DNA of 64,000 nucleotides from Acinetobacter piscicola (GCF_002233755.1 NZ_NIFO01000004.1:1-64000); one strand, 5' to 3'; positions 47,532 through 57,853 are shown, counted from the first letter of the stretch. A program made the numbers and translations. Notes: generated by a model from the sequence alone, not told the origin.

Positions 47532-48161
47532 ATGAATGCAATGCAACATGCACGTATTTCTGCAAAACGTTGGGGTAGGGAACCTGAAGATTACTATGAA
47601 ATACATCGTTTTATAGACAGTACCAAAAGTTTATGTAGTGATGCTCGACATCGAATTTTACATACATTATGGGGTGTAAATTCAGTTGTTGTTCCCGTGT
47701 TTGGACATAGCCTTCAAAATAGTGCAGGCAAATCAATTGATATTAAAGATTTGTGCGAACGTGATCATTTATTGGTGGATTATCAACAACGTTTTATTCC
47801 GACTTTAAATGATTTTGTAAATGCGATAGATGCGACGCAATTACCTAAAAATTTTGAACAGCAACTAGAGCAATTACATCAATATTATTTGCAGGATAAA
47901 ACACTTTCACAGTTGATGTTATCGCCACTCGCATTAACAGGAAAGTTACATTCTTTATTACTTACACATAATAACTGGTTTATTTACGATATTTTGCCTC
48001 GTATTGGGCAGTTGCCCAAATTAGAAAATATTCTATATAGTCCCGCAGATTTTTTTAATGCGATGCGTTTTGAGTTGTGGATGGATAATGGAATGGCAAT
48101 ACCTTTAAGCGCTCAGGCTTTACATCAACGAAAACAAATAACTCAGCTACATATCAATTAG
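47532..48161 (+). CDS. DUF6915-like protein of unknown function
   Basis: Function unknown. The 209 residues begin with a pattern I associate with the DUF6915 family: HARISAKRWGREPEDYYEIHRFIDSTK, with a conserved DARHRILHTLWG histidine-rich segment at about 38-49. That match is from memory and may be wrong. The second half is helical with a Leu-rich stretch. No signal peptide is present. The ribosome binding site is poor. The next gene starts nine bases after its stop, so the two form an operon. Confidence 0.65.
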   Translation: MNAMQHARISAKRWGREPEDYYEIHRFIDSTKSLCSDARHRILHTLWGVNSVVVPVFGHSLQNSAGKSIDIKDLCERDHLLVDYQQRFIPTLNDFVNAIDATQLPKNFEQQLEQLHQYYLQDKTLSQLMLSPLALTGKLHSLLLTHNNWFIYDILPRIGQLPKLENILYSPADFFNAMRFELWMDNGMAIPLSAQALHQRKQITQLHIN

Positions 48162-48170
48162 GGGATTTTT

Positions 48171-48950
48171 ATGGCTACGTATGTCATACGTGCGAAATAC
48201 TTTGGTTATAACGATGAAGTTTTTTACGTTGCGGGGAATCGTGTTACCAATATTTTTGATCATAAACAACAAGCAGAAGCCGCTTATAAACAGCTTGAAG
48301 TGGATAGCGCACGTGATTTTGCTTTGTATGAGATCGAATCACTTTTTGATGCGGATGACACGCATTTAAAACAACTGGATGACTTTGTATTTTCACGTTG
48401 TGGTGTGCATATTTATAAGGATGGTCGTCTTTCTGATGATATATTACCCAAAAAACTCAATGATGATGATACCTTTGAATTTATTCAGCTTGCTGAAATG
48501 CAAAAATATCAACTGATTCAATTTGATCAGGAAGTAAAATTTTATGGATTGTGGTCGACCAAAAAGCAGCAGTGGGTTGAAGAACATGATGAGTATTTTA
48601 CAGGTTTGGTTTATTGTGAAAATCCAGAACAGTTAAAAAGCGAAGTTAGAAATATCTTTGCTGATTATGATTATGCATCAATTGAGTTAAAGGGTTCACT
48701 AGAAGAGCTTTCTGAGCAACCCGTATTATTGAAAGCACTGCTTACCACAGAAGTTGGTCTGAACTATGATGAGAATAAGAAAGTATTAACCATAGATTCA
48801 TGGCAACAAGAAGCTTTGTACACGCTCAATCCTTTACTCAAACAACCGTTGTTTGAAATTAAACAGATTGATTTTGCTGAAATTCAACGAATTGAAAAAG
48901 AATTGGCGAAGCAAAATAGCTATGATGAAGATTATGAGTATGAAGAATAA
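48171..48950 (+). CDS. Acidic protein of unknown function
   Basis: Not recognised. The 259-residue product is acidic, with many Asp, Glu and Tyr and a tail rich in Glu/Tyr (DEDYEYEE). It has no signal peptide or membrane helix. The start follows GGGG at good spacing. The N-terminus (YVIRAKYFGYNDEVFYV) suggests a beta-sheet fold. It overlaps nothing and lies nine bases after the DUF6915-like gene, so a joint role is likely. Immunity protein or cytoplasmic stress protein are possible guesses without support. Confidence 0.7.
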   Translation: MATYVIRAKYFGYNDEVFYVAGNRVTNIFDHKQQAEAAYKQLEVDSARDFALYEIESLFDADDTHLKQLDDFVFSRCGVHIYKDGRLSDDILPKKLNDDDTFEFIQLAEMQKYQLIQFDQEVKFYGLWSTKKQQWVEEHDEYFTGLVYCENPEQLKSEVRNIFADYDYASIELKGSLEELSEQPVLLKALLTTEVGLNYDENKKVLTIDSWQQEALYTLNPLLKQPLFEIKQIDFAEIQRIEKELAKQNSYDEDYEYEE

Positions 48951-48971
48951 TAATTTTTGGATATAGAAGGT

Positions 48972-49001
48972 AAAAAACCAGTTGCAAGCAACTGGTTTTT
49001 A
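48972..49001 (+). terminator. Bidirectional terminator between orphan pair and thrC
   Basis: CCAGTTGC / GCAACTGG perfect stem with AA loop and A/T flanks. Serves the plus-strand orphan pair and the minus-strand thrC. Confidence 0.94.
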
Positions 49002-49016
49002 TTTCAAATAATATTC

Positions 49017-50156
49017 TTACATATTTGAAAGAATAGAGTCTTTCACTTGATTCATCGTTGCATCAATGGACAACATGACTGCATCAGCACATTGTTTGAT
49101 TGCAGTATCAGGATCTTTTAGGCCGTTACCCGTCACAGTACAAACAATCATAGAACCTTCAGGAATTTTCCCCGCTTTAATATCACGGATTGCACCACCA
49201 ATAGATGCAGCAGAAGCAGGTTCAACAAATACACCTTCATACATAGAAAGTAGACGTTGTGCTTCTAAGATTTCAGCATCTGTTAATTCATCAAACCAAC
49301 CATTTGAATCACGAACAACGGCTTTTGCATGATTGAAACTTTGTGGGTTACCAATACGGATTGCTGTTGCAACAGTTTCAGGGTTTTCAACTGGGCCACC
49401 ACGTAAGAATGGTGCAGCGCCAGATGCTTGATAACCGACCATGATTGGGCGACCTTCAGGATTTGGACCAGTGAATTTGTCAGTTGCTGCGTCATAAACC
49501 ACTTGTTCAAATTCTTCAACAGGCTGGTTTGCAACAGCTTCGGTATAACCCATCCAGTGTGCAGTGATATTACCTGCATTACCGACAGGTAGGCAGTGAT
49601 AATCAGGCGCACGACCTAATGCTTCAACGATTTCATAAGCAATGGTTTTTTGACCTTGCAAACGGTAAGGGTTGATTGAGTTTACAATCGTTACTGGCGC
49701 TTGATCTGCAACTTCTTTTACAAGACGCATACCGTCATCGAAGTTACCACGGATTTGCATGGTGATTGCGCCGTACATCATGGCTTGCGCCATTTTACCC
49801 ATTGCAATTTTGCCTTCAGGGATCAATACAAATGCCTTGATACCTGCACGAGCAGCATAAGCAGCGGCAGCAGCAGAAGTATTGCCTGTAGATGCACAGA
49901 TAATCGCTTTAGAGCCTTCTTCAACCGCTTTAGTCACAGCCATGGTCATACCACGGTCTTTAAATGAACCTGTCGGGTTTAAACCTTCATACTTCACATA
50001 AATTTCAACATTCTTACCAATAATACCGGGAATATTGTCTAATTTAATGAGCGGTGTATTACCTTCATTTAAAGAAATAGCACGTGTAGTTTTCGATACT
50101 GGTAAGCGGTCACGATAGCGATCAACAAGTCCTGTATAGCGATTGGCATTAGACAT
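49017..50156 (-). CDS. thrC: Threonine synthase
   Basis: PLP enzyme converting O-phosphohomoserine to threonine. The 379 residues hold the PLP lysine motif GSFKDRGMT and the phosphate loop VGNAGNIT. This is the shorter, single-domain type. It lies downstream of hom on the same strand, with 96 bases between them. This hom-thrC order is the same as in Pseudomonas. It ends at the bidirectional hairpin. Confidence 0.97.
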   Translation of the reverse strand: MSNANRYTGLVDRYRDRLPVSKTTRAISLNEGNTPLIKLDNIPGIIGKNVEIYVKYEGLNPTGSFKDRGMTMAVTKAVEEGSKAIICASTGNTSAAAAAYAARAGIKAFVLIPEGKIAMGKMAQAMMYGAITMQIRGNFDDGMRLVKEVADQAPVTIVNSINPYRLQGQKTIAYEIVEALGRAPDYHCLPVGNAGNITAHWMGYTEAVANQPVEEFEQVVYDAATDKFTGPNPEGRPIMVGYQASGAAPFLRGGPVENPETVATAIRIGNPQSFNHAKAVVRDSNGWFDELTDAEILEAQRLLSMYEGVFVEPASAASIGGAIRDIKAGKIPEGSMIVCTVTGNGLKDPDTAIKQCADAVMLSIDATMNQVKDSILSNM

Positions 50157-50252
50157 GATGGTGTTCCAATTGTATGTAGAGCAAATAGAAATATTCTTTT
50201 AACCCCTAAGTTCTCTATTCATCAAGAGGACATAGGGGGATTTAAAACCCGA

Positions 50253-51557
50253 TTAGTTATCGAGCAATTCTAAACGAATTCTGACGATTTCGCCATGAAT
50301 AGCAGGCAAAGCTTGAATTTGAGAAAGCACAGTATTCATGACTGATTCTTGAATTGGATCGGTTAAAATCACAATAGGAATCAAATCTTTTAGACGAGGT
50401 TGTTGCATAATCGCGTCAATGCCGATACCTGCGCGACTTAAAATCGTCGTTACATCTGCAAGCACGCCAGTTTGATCTTCAGCATTTAAACGCAAATAAT
50501 AACCTGTAGTCATCTCATCACTAGACAGAATATGCAAGTCTGAAAGTGCTTCAAAGGCAAGTTGTGGAATTGTTCCAGCACCATCTTCGGTGTAGATAAT
50601 GTCACGGACAATATCCACGACATCGGCAACAACAGCAGAAGCTGTAGGGCCTGCACCCGCACCTGCACCGTAGTACAATGTTGGGCCCACAGCATTGGCT
50701 TGAACCAATACTGCATTTTTCACACCATTGACATTGGCAATCAATTCTTCATCTGGAATCAAGGTTGGGTGAACACGAAGTTCAATCCCTTTTGCTGAAC
50801 GACGTGCGATACCTAAATGCTTAATTTTATAACCTAATTCTTCTGCATATTTCACATCTTGCGCAGTGATTTTGGTAATACCTTCGGTATAGACTTTGTC
50901 AAACTGTAAAGGAATACCAAATGCACATGAAGCGAGGATCGTCAGTTTATGTGCAGCATCAATACCTTCAACGTCAAAAGTTGGATCTGCTTCTGCATAA
51001 CCCAGTTCTTGCGCTTCTTTGAGTACGTCTGCAAAGGCACGACCTTTTTCGCTCATCTCGGTGAGGATAAAGTTACCTGTACCATTAATAATCCCAGCGA
51101 GCCATTCAATTTTATTGGCCGCTAAACCTTCACGAATGACTTTAATAATCGGAATACCGCCTGCAACAGCAGCTTCAAAGGCAATTTGTACATGATGGTC
51201 ATCGGCAGCTTTAAACAATTCATTACCATGTTCTGCTAAAAGTGCTTTATTTGCAGTAATGACTTGTTTGCCATGTTTAATGGCTTCCATAATGACTTCG
51301 TAAGCAGGGTGAATACCGCCCATGACTTCAACGACAACATCGACATCAGGTTGACGTACGATATCGAGTAAATCCGCACTTTGTTTAATACTTGCAGGTA
51401 AATTTAAATCTGGACGTGGGCGACGCGTACCCACATGAGTAATCTCAATTTCACGACCGGTGCGACGTCGAATTTCAGCAGCATTTTCTTGTAGTAGTTT
51501 AAGGGCTCCACCGCCTACGGTTCCTAGACCGAGTATTGCCAGACGAACTGGTTTCAC
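50253..51557 (-). CDS. hom: Homoserine dehydrogenase
   Basis: Reduces aspartate semialdehyde to homoserine on the way to threonine and methionine. The 434 residues contain the dinucleotide fold LAILGLGTVGGG at the start, the catalytic region with ANKALLAEHG and GGIPIIKVIREGL, and a C-terminal ACT domain (about 350-430), which suggests feedback control by threonine. The GTG start at 51557 is chosen because GGAG lies six bases upstream; a TTG 12 bases earlier lacks one. It follows dsbC on the same strand but a terminator separates them. Confidence 0.96.
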   Translation of the reverse strand: MKPVRLAILGLGTVGGGALKLLQENAAEIRRRTGREIEITHVGTRRPRPDLNLPASIKQSADLLDIVRQPDVDVVVEVMGGIHPAYEVIMEAIKHGKQVITANKALLAEHGNELFKAADDHHVQIAFEAAVAGGIPIIKVIREGLAANKIEWLAGIINGTGNFILTEMSEKGRAFADVLKEAQELGYAEADPTFDVEGIDAAHKLTILASCAFGIPLQFDKVYTEGITKITAQDVKYAEELGYKIKHLGIARRSAKGIELRVHPTLIPDEELIANVNGVKNAVLVQANAVGPTLYYGAGAGAGPTASAVVADVVDIVRDIIYTEDGAGTIPQLAFEALSDLHILSSDEMTTGYYLRLNAEDQTGVLADVTTILSRAGIGIDAIMQQPRLKDLIPIVILTDPIQESVMNTVLSQIQALPAIHGEIVRIRLELLDN

Positions 51558-51606
51558 GTCACACTCCAATTATGCATATAAATTATATTAAGCTTAGATC
51601 ATAGCT

Positions 51607-51638
51607 AAAAAATGCGCCAGACTCTAGGGTCTGGCGCA
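51607..51638 (-). terminator. Rho-independent terminator between dsbC and hom
   Basis: Perfect 10-bp stem TGCGCCAGAC / GTCTGGCGCA with loop TCTAGG; on the minus strand it is followed by a T run. It lies between dsbC and hom, so hom-thrC likely has its own promoter, or this is a read-through attenuator. Confidence 0.93.
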
Positions 51639-51681
51639 CTTTATATTGATGTATAAATAATAGTAAATTTATTGATAAAAA

Positions 51682-52494
51682 CTATTTATTTAAACGGCTT
51701 TCAATTTCATCTGCGGTCATGTAACCACCTAGATATTCACCCTCTGAACTGTAAATTGCTGGTGTACCATTTACGCCCATTTTAAGACCTAAAGCATATT
51801 GATCACGAACTGGGTTTTTACATGTCGCAGGTGGAAGAGCAACGCCTGCAATTGCTTGGTCAAATGCAGTTTGGCGGTTGGGACTACACCACACACTTTC
51901 CATTGCTGGAATAAATTGTTCCCCACGTGGCCATGCGATATAACGGACTTCGATTCCTTTCGCTGTGATCTCGCTCATATGCTCATGCAGTTTATGGCAA
52001 TACGGGCAACTTGCATCGGTAAACACATAAACGACGTGTTTTGTTTTGCCTTGTGTCGGGTAAACCAGTAAGTCTTCAACTTTTAAGCTGGCAAAATGTT
52101 TCTTGTTCTCAGTTGCTTGAATTTTGTCACCAATACTGCTGAGTTTTTTATCACCCAAGCGAATCACATCACCTTGAATAAGGTATTTACCATCAGCAGT
52201 TGCATAAACCGAACTCATGCCTTCCATGCTAACCCAGTACATATTTGGCATTTCAGTCGGCTTAACATCTAAAATTTTGGCATTGATGTCTGCTTTTTTG
52301 AAATTGGCTTGTAATGTTTGAATTAAACGTTGTTGTTTGTTTCGCTCAGTTAAATTAGATGCTTCACCAGTTGCTGGGGAAGTTGCTGTTAGGGTGTCAT
52401 CTTTTTTTGAGTCTTGGTTTTTTGAGCAAGCACCTAATGCCATTGCACTTGCAACGATACAAGCGAGCATCAATTTTGAACGATTAAATTGCAT
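51682..52494 (-). CDS. dsbC: DsbC-type disulfide isomerase, probable lipoprotein
   Basis: Thioredoxin-fold disulfide isomerase of 270 residues for periplasmic protein folding. The CXXC active site reads CPYC in TDASCPYCHKLH, where E. coli DsbC has CGYC. A DsbC-type N-terminal dimerisation domain precedes it. The N-terminus has a signal sequence ending in LGAC at residue 23 with Ser at +2, so the mature protein may be lipid-anchored, perhaps in the outer membrane. The ATG at 52494 follows AAAGAG and is preferred to an earlier one. Its placement after xerD and before hom matches Pseudomonas. Confidence 0.92.
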   Translation of the reverse strand: MQFNRSKLMLACIVASAMALGACSKNQDSKKDDTLTATSPATGEASNLTERNKQQRLIQTLQANFKKADINAKILDVKPTEMPNMYWVSMEGMSSVYATADGKYLIQGDVIRLGDKKLSSIGDKIQATENKKHFASLKVEDLLVYPTQGKTKHVVYVFTDASCPYCHKLHEHMSEITAKGIEVRYIAWPRGEQFIPAMESVWCSPNRQTAFDQAIAGVALPPATCKNPVRDQYALGLKMGVNGTPAIYSSEGEYLGGYMTADEIESRLNK

Positions 52495-52649
52495 AAATAA
52501 CTCTTTATGTTTTTTCAGCATGATTTGAGCGAATTCGCTTTGAGGGAATTAGCATAACAAAATTTTTGGTGATATTCGTTAAAACTTGATTAAGGGATAG
52601 AAATTGCCGATATATATCTGCAATGCGGTTCATTGAAAAGTGATTTAAA

Positions 52650-52700
52650 AATCTCCTCTAACCCTGAGCCATATCTGACGCAAGGAAAAGAGGGGGATTA
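52650..52700. repeat. Dispersed palindromic repeat, second copy
   Basis: Holds CCTGAGCCATAT at 52663-52674, then GCAAGGAAAAG, with imperfect arms AATCTCCTCT and AGAGGGGGATT at its ends. The first element also occurs at 3095. It lies between xerD and dsbC and has no coding capacity. Confidence 0.65.
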
Positions 52701-52758
52701 CCGAGGATATATTTATTTTATGAGATAAGAAAAACATGCCTCATTCGATCTTTATAAT

Positions 52759-53676
52759 TTAAGCCCGAGGGTGGTATTTCTCATGTAGTTGTTGCATACG
52801 AACTTGTGCGACATGCGTGTAAATTTGAGTGGTGGATAAGTCGCTATGTCCGAGAAGCATTTGAACGACACGCAGATCTGCACCATGATTTAACAAATGG
52901 GTTGCAAACGCATGTCTGAGTGTATGGGGTGATAACTCGGACTGAATATTGGCTTGTAGGGCATAACGCTTGATAGCATACCAAAAGTTTTGGCGACTCA
53001 TAATACCACCATGTTGCGTAAGGAATAGGTAATCCGTAGAGGATTTATACAGTTGCGGGCGGGCATGAATTAAATATTTCTCAACCCATTCACACGCGAC
53101 TTCTCCCAAAGGAACTAAACGTTCTTTATTGCCTTTACCTGTAATGCGTAAATAACCTTGTTTTAAATTGATCAACTCTAATCTTATATTTAATAATTCA
53201 GTGACTCGTAAACCACATGCATAAAGTACTTCAAACATGGCACGATCACGTAAACCCAATGCTGTTTCAGTATCTGGCGCTTGAATCAAAGCTTCAACAT
53301 CCTGTTCAGATAAATCTTTAGGTAAAGCTCGACCTAGTTTGGGGGTTTTATGTGTTGCAACAGGATTATCAAGACGAATTTTTTGTTCTCTCAGGAATTT
53401 AAAAAAAGATCGTAATGCAGAAAGTGTGCGAGCGATTGAGCGAGGGCTTTTACCTTGTTTGGTGAGCTGGATCAGCACATCAGAAATATCGTCAGCAGTC
53501 CAATCGGGTAGGAATGAATTCACAGCTTCACTGCATTGAATGAGGTCAGATAAATAGGCATTGCGTGTATGTGGACTGACTGTTTGTGCAATTAAATAGT
53601 CACGAAAACCATTTAGAAAACTTAAATTTTCTGGAATTGTTACAGCCGTTGGAATCCGTGGTTTTTTATTCAGCAT
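52759..53676 (-). CDS. xerD: Tyrosine recombinase XerD
   Basis: Recombinase that with XerC resolves chromosome dimers at dif. The 305 residues contain the N-terminal SAM-like DNA-binding domain (about 15-105) and the catalytic domain with Arg in ACGLRVTELL, Lys in GKGNKERLVPL, His-x-x-Arg in HTLRHAFATHLL, His in LLGHSDLSTTQ and the nucleophile Tyr in TTQIYTHV. All catalytic residues are seen. The start at 53676 (MLNKKPRIP) gives the family length; the ORF extends further upstream into the Fur-controlled feo promoter. It begins the xerD-dsbC stretch; the order supports XerD over XerC. Confidence 0.93.
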   Translation of the reverse strand: MLNKKPRIPTAVTIPENLSFLNGFRDYLIAQTVSPHTRNAYLSDLIQCSEAVNSFLPDWTADDISDVLIQLTKQGKSPRSIARTLSALRSFFKFLREQKIRLDNPVATHKTPKLGRALPKDLSEQDVEALIQAPDTETALGLRDRAMFEVLYACGLRVTELLNIRLELINLKQGYLRITGKGNKERLVPLGEVACEWVEKYLIHARPQLYKSSTDYLFLTQHGGIMSRQNFWYAIKRYALQANIQSELSPHTLRHAFATHLLNHGADLRVVQMLLGHSDLSTTQIYTHVAQVRMQQLHEKYHPRA

Positions 53677-53753
53677 GAGTTTAGAGCATATAAATTTCGG
53701 TTTATTGTTGAAATGTAGACTAAAAATAAAGTGAAGTCGAATCCTGTGGGAAA

Positions 53754-53768
53754 TGAGAATTGTAATCA
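53754..53768 (+). promoter_or_regulatory. Fur box 1 upstream of feoA
   Basis: TGAGAATTGTAATCA matches 11 of the 14 defined positions of the TGATAAT-N-ATTATCA Fur consensus. It lies 24 bases from the second box, centre to centre. Confidence 0.6.
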
Positions 53769-53776
53769 AACCTTAT

Positions 53777-53806
53777 TTGGTAATTATTCTCATTTGTATG
53801 TATAAT
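53777..53806 (+). promoter_or_regulatory. feoA promoter overlapping Fur box 2
   Basis: The second Fur box, TGGTAATTATTCTCA at 53778-53792, matches 12 of 14 defined consensus positions. It covers a candidate -35 (TTGGTA at 53777) and most of an 18-base spacer before a perfect -10 TATAAT at 53801-53806. Iron-loaded Fur bound here would block the polymerase. The feoA start is 37 bases further on. Confidence 0.8.
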
Positions 53807-53842
53807 AAATTATATATCGAATTAATTTTAGGATTAGTTGCA

Positions 53843-54112
53843 GTGCGTTTGTCAGACTTGAAAGTAAAGCAAACTGCCATTATCAGCAAGGTCAATCGTA
53901 CCTCAGAAGATAATGTCAATCAGCCAGATTTAGTGGCGAGCCGTTTGGAAACATTGGGTTTTGTGCCTGGCACACGTGTTCAAGTCATCACTAAAGGTAT
54001 TTTTGGTGGTGACCCTATTTTGATTCAGGTGGGTTTTACACGTTTTGCATTACGTAAGATCGAAGCTGCCAAAATTGAAATACATGAAGCATTGGAAGGA
54101 GCTCCAACATGA
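53843..54112 (+). CDS. feoA: Ferrous iron transport protein A
   Basis: Small SH3-like cytoplasmic protein of 89 residues that aids FeoB. The LETLGFVPGTRVQVI and GDPILIQVGFTRFALRKIEA motifs are standard. I place the start at the GTG at 53843, with AGGA nine bases earlier; a longer ORF begins upstream of the promoter and cannot be transcribed from it. Its stop overlaps the feoB start by four bases (ATGA). A TATAAT promoter with two Fur boxes lies just upstream, which predicts iron repression. Confidence 0.95.
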   Translation: MRLSDLKVKQTAIISKVNRTSEDNVNQPDLVASRLETLGFVPGTRVQVITKGIFGGDPILIQVGFTRFALRKIEAAKIEIHEALEGAPT

Positions 54113-55971
54113 GCGAAACTTTACGTGTCGCTTTAGTCGGGAATCCTAACTGCGGTAAAACTTCACTTTTCAATCATTTGACAGGAACGCGTCAAAAAGT
54201 TGCCAACTATGCTGGGGTAACAGTTGAACGTAAAGTCGGTACATTTAATTTACCTTCTGGTCGTGGAGTACGTGTTTTAGATTTACCTGGAACATATAGT
54301 TTAAATGCAACCAGTCCCGATGAAGCGATTACTCGTGATGTGGTCATGGGTAAAATTGCTGAAGAAAAAGCGCAAGATGCGTTTTTATGTATTGTCGATG
54401 CGACAAACTTAAAACTGCATCTTGGATTAGTTTTGGAAGTGATTGAACAAGGTAAGCCGATTCTACTTGTTTTGAACATGATGGATGAAGCGCGTCGCCG
54501 TGGCATGCAGATCAATACGCAAAAATTGTCACAGCGTTTAGGTGTGCCTATCGTAGAGACTGTAGCCGTACGTAATGCAGGGATTGAAAACCTGATGGCT
54601 GCTTTGGATAGTGAAAAATTCAAAACACCAGATACAGAATTGAGTGATGTGAACTTATCGGGTTCAAATCATGAAAAAATTGACCAAATCTTAAAAGATG
54701 TGGTGATTTTTGTTGACCATGAAGATAAGCGTACAGATTTCCTTGATAAAATATTTTTACACCCCGTTTTAGGTTTACTGACACTTGCATTGATGATGTT
54801 TGTGGTCTTTCAGGCAGTTTTTGCTTGGGCAGAACCTGTGATGACCTTGATTGAAGATAGTTTTGCATGGTTAGGTGGGTTCATTGGTCCATTTATCTCG
54901 CATCCTTTGCTGAAAAGCTTGGTTGTGGATGGGATTATTGCGGGCGCTGGCGGTGTTGTGGTGTTCTTACCGCAAATTCTAATTTTATTCTTCTTTATTC
55001 TTGTTTTAGAAGAATCAGGTTATCTACCTCGTGCTGCATTCTTACTTGATAAATTGATGTTTAAAGCAGGGCTTAGTGGTCGAGCATTTATTCCACTTCT
55101 TTCAAGCTTTGCTTGTGCTGTACCAGGAATTATGGCGACACGAAGTATCAGTGATCCACGTGACCGTTTAACCACGATTTTTGTTGCGCCATTGATGACC
55201 TGTTCTGCACGCTTACCTGTATATGCATTGTTAATTGCTGCATTCATTCCAGAAAAAATGGTTTGGGGCATTTTTAATTTGCAAGGTTTGGTACTGTTTG
55301 GCCTCTACATGTCAGGTATTGTCAGTGCTTTACTTGTGGCAACTGTGTTGAAGTTTTTGCAAAAAGATAAATCTCAACATGCTTTGCTTATGGAATTGCC
55401 AAGTTATCGTATTCCAGATATTCAAAGTGTTTGGATTGGATTGTTGGATCGTGCCAAGATTTTCTTAAAGCGTGTTGGTGGTATTATTTTCGCTTTATCT
55501 ATCTTGTTGTGGTTCTTGTGTACTTTCCCACAACCCCCTGAAGGTGCAACTTTACCTGCGATTGATTATTCGTTCGCTGGGATGTTGGGGCATTTGATGC
55601 AGCCAATCTTTGCACCGCTTGGTTTTAACTGGCAGATTTGTATTGCTTTAATTCCAGCGATGGCAGCACGTGAAGTGTTGGTTGCATCGTTAGGTGTGGT
55701 TTATGCATTGTCTGCGACTGATGAAGATGCTGTGACCCAAGGTCTATCGCAATTGATCAGTCAGGGTGATTTGAGTTGGTCTTTGGCAACAGGTTTGTCA
55801 CTTTTAGTGTGGTTTATCTATGCACCACATTGTTTAGCGACTTTAGCAACCGTAAAGCGTGAAACAGGGTCTTGGAAAACTGTAGCAGGAATGACGGCTT
55901 ATTTATTTGGTTTGGCATACTTGATGGCATTTTTAACTTACCAAATTGCTTCGCGTTATTTTGGTTTGTAA
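54109..55971 (+). CDS. feoB: Ferrous iron transport protein B
   Basis: Inner-membrane Fe(II) transporter with an N-terminal G domain. The 620 residues show G1 GNPNCGKTS, G3 DLPG, G4 NMMD and the helical spacer to about residue 210, followed by two Gate domains of about eight helices (for example FVAPLMTCSARLPVYALLIAAF). It is shorter than the E. coli protein of about 770 residues, mostly lacking C-terminal sequence; this is not a frameshift, since the end is clean. GGAG precedes the ATG. Coupled to feoA by a four-base overlap. Confidence 0.97.
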   Translation: MSETLRVALVGNPNCGKTSLFNHLTGTRQKVANYAGVTVERKVGTFNLPSGRGVRVLDLPGTYSLNATSPDEAITRDVVMGKIAEEKAQDAFLCIVDATNLKLHLGLVLEVIEQGKPILLVLNMMDEARRRGMQINTQKLSQRLGVPIVETVAVRNAGIENLMAALDSEKFKTPDTELSDVNLSGSNHEKIDQILKDVVIFVDHEDKRTDFLDKIFLHPVLGLLTLALMMFVVFQAVFAWAEPVMTLIEDSFAWLGGFIGPFISHPLLKSLVVDGIIAGAGGVVVFLPQILILFFFILVLEESGYLPRAAFLLDKLMFKAGLSGRAFIPLLSSFACAVPGIMATRSISDPRDRLTTIFVAPLMTCSARLPVYALLIAAFIPEKMVWGIFNLQGLVLFGLYMSGIVSALLVATVLKFLQKDKSQHALLMELPSYRIPDIQSVWIGLLDRAKIFLKRVGGIIFALSILLWFLCTFPQPPEGATLPAIDYSFAGMLGHLMQPIFAPLGFNWQICIALIPAMAAREVLVASLGVVYALSATDEDAVTQGLSQLISQGDLSWSLATGLSLLVWFIYAPHCLATLATVKRETGSWKTVAGMTAYLFGLAYLMAFLTYQIASRYFGL

Positions 55972-56037
55972 AAACTGTGTAATGTACTTTTGAATTTGTC
56001 GATGTTTTGTTTAAGTCTATAAGCGAAGGAGCTTGAG

Positions 56038-56289
56038 ATGATTGAATTATTGATTATTACAGCATTGGTGGCTTGGAGCGCGATCTTTGTCTTTAAGAAA
56101 GTATTTCCAAAGTCTGCATATTCGGTATTTTCGAAACTCTCTCAATTTTGCCGTTCGAAAGGCTGGAATAGTTTAGCAAAATGGTTGCAGCCTGCGATGG
56201 TTGCCGGTTGCGGTGGTGGATGTGGTTGCTCAAGCAATGATTCTGAAACACCTAAAAAACCTGAGGTTCAAGCAGTCAAGTGGAAGTAA
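56038..56289 (+). CDS. Small Cys-rich FeoB-associated membrane protein (DUF6587-like)
   Basis: Protein of 83 residues with one N-terminal membrane helix (IELLIITALVAWSAIFVF), a basic middle, and a cysteine cluster GCGGGCGCSSN near residue 58-68. Small Cys-rich proteins of this type often follow feoB and are thought to help iron transport or to bind metal; I recall the label DUF6587. It starts 66 bases after feoB with a GGAG site and should be part of the feo operon. It lacks a FeoC helix-turn-helix domain. Confidence 0.82.
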   Translation: MIELLIITALVAWSAIFVFKKVFPKSAYSVFSKLSQFCRSKGWNSLAKWLQPAMVAGCGGGCGCSSNDSETPKKPEVQAVKWK

Positions 56290-56310
56290 ATGACGCTTTC
56301 TAAATTTAAC

Positions 56311-56344
56311 AAGCCATTCTAGAACTTAGGATGGCTTTTTTGTT
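56311..56344 (+). terminator. Rho-independent terminator of the feo operon
   Basis: AAGCCATTCT / AGGATGGCTT stem with one wobble pair, seven-base loop and T run after it. Confidence 0.88.
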
Positions 56345-56386
56345 TATATTTTCTCAAACTAAGATGACAAAATTTTTACGGACTGA

Positions 56387-57832
<1,446 letters not shown>

Positions 57833-57853
57833 AAGAATCATAAGGATAGCAGT

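Noticed and set aside
53753..53842. Longer N-terminus for feoA
   Set aside because: It would begin upstream of the likely TATAAT promoter and inside the Fur boxes; the GTG at 53843 has a ribosome binding site and fits family length.
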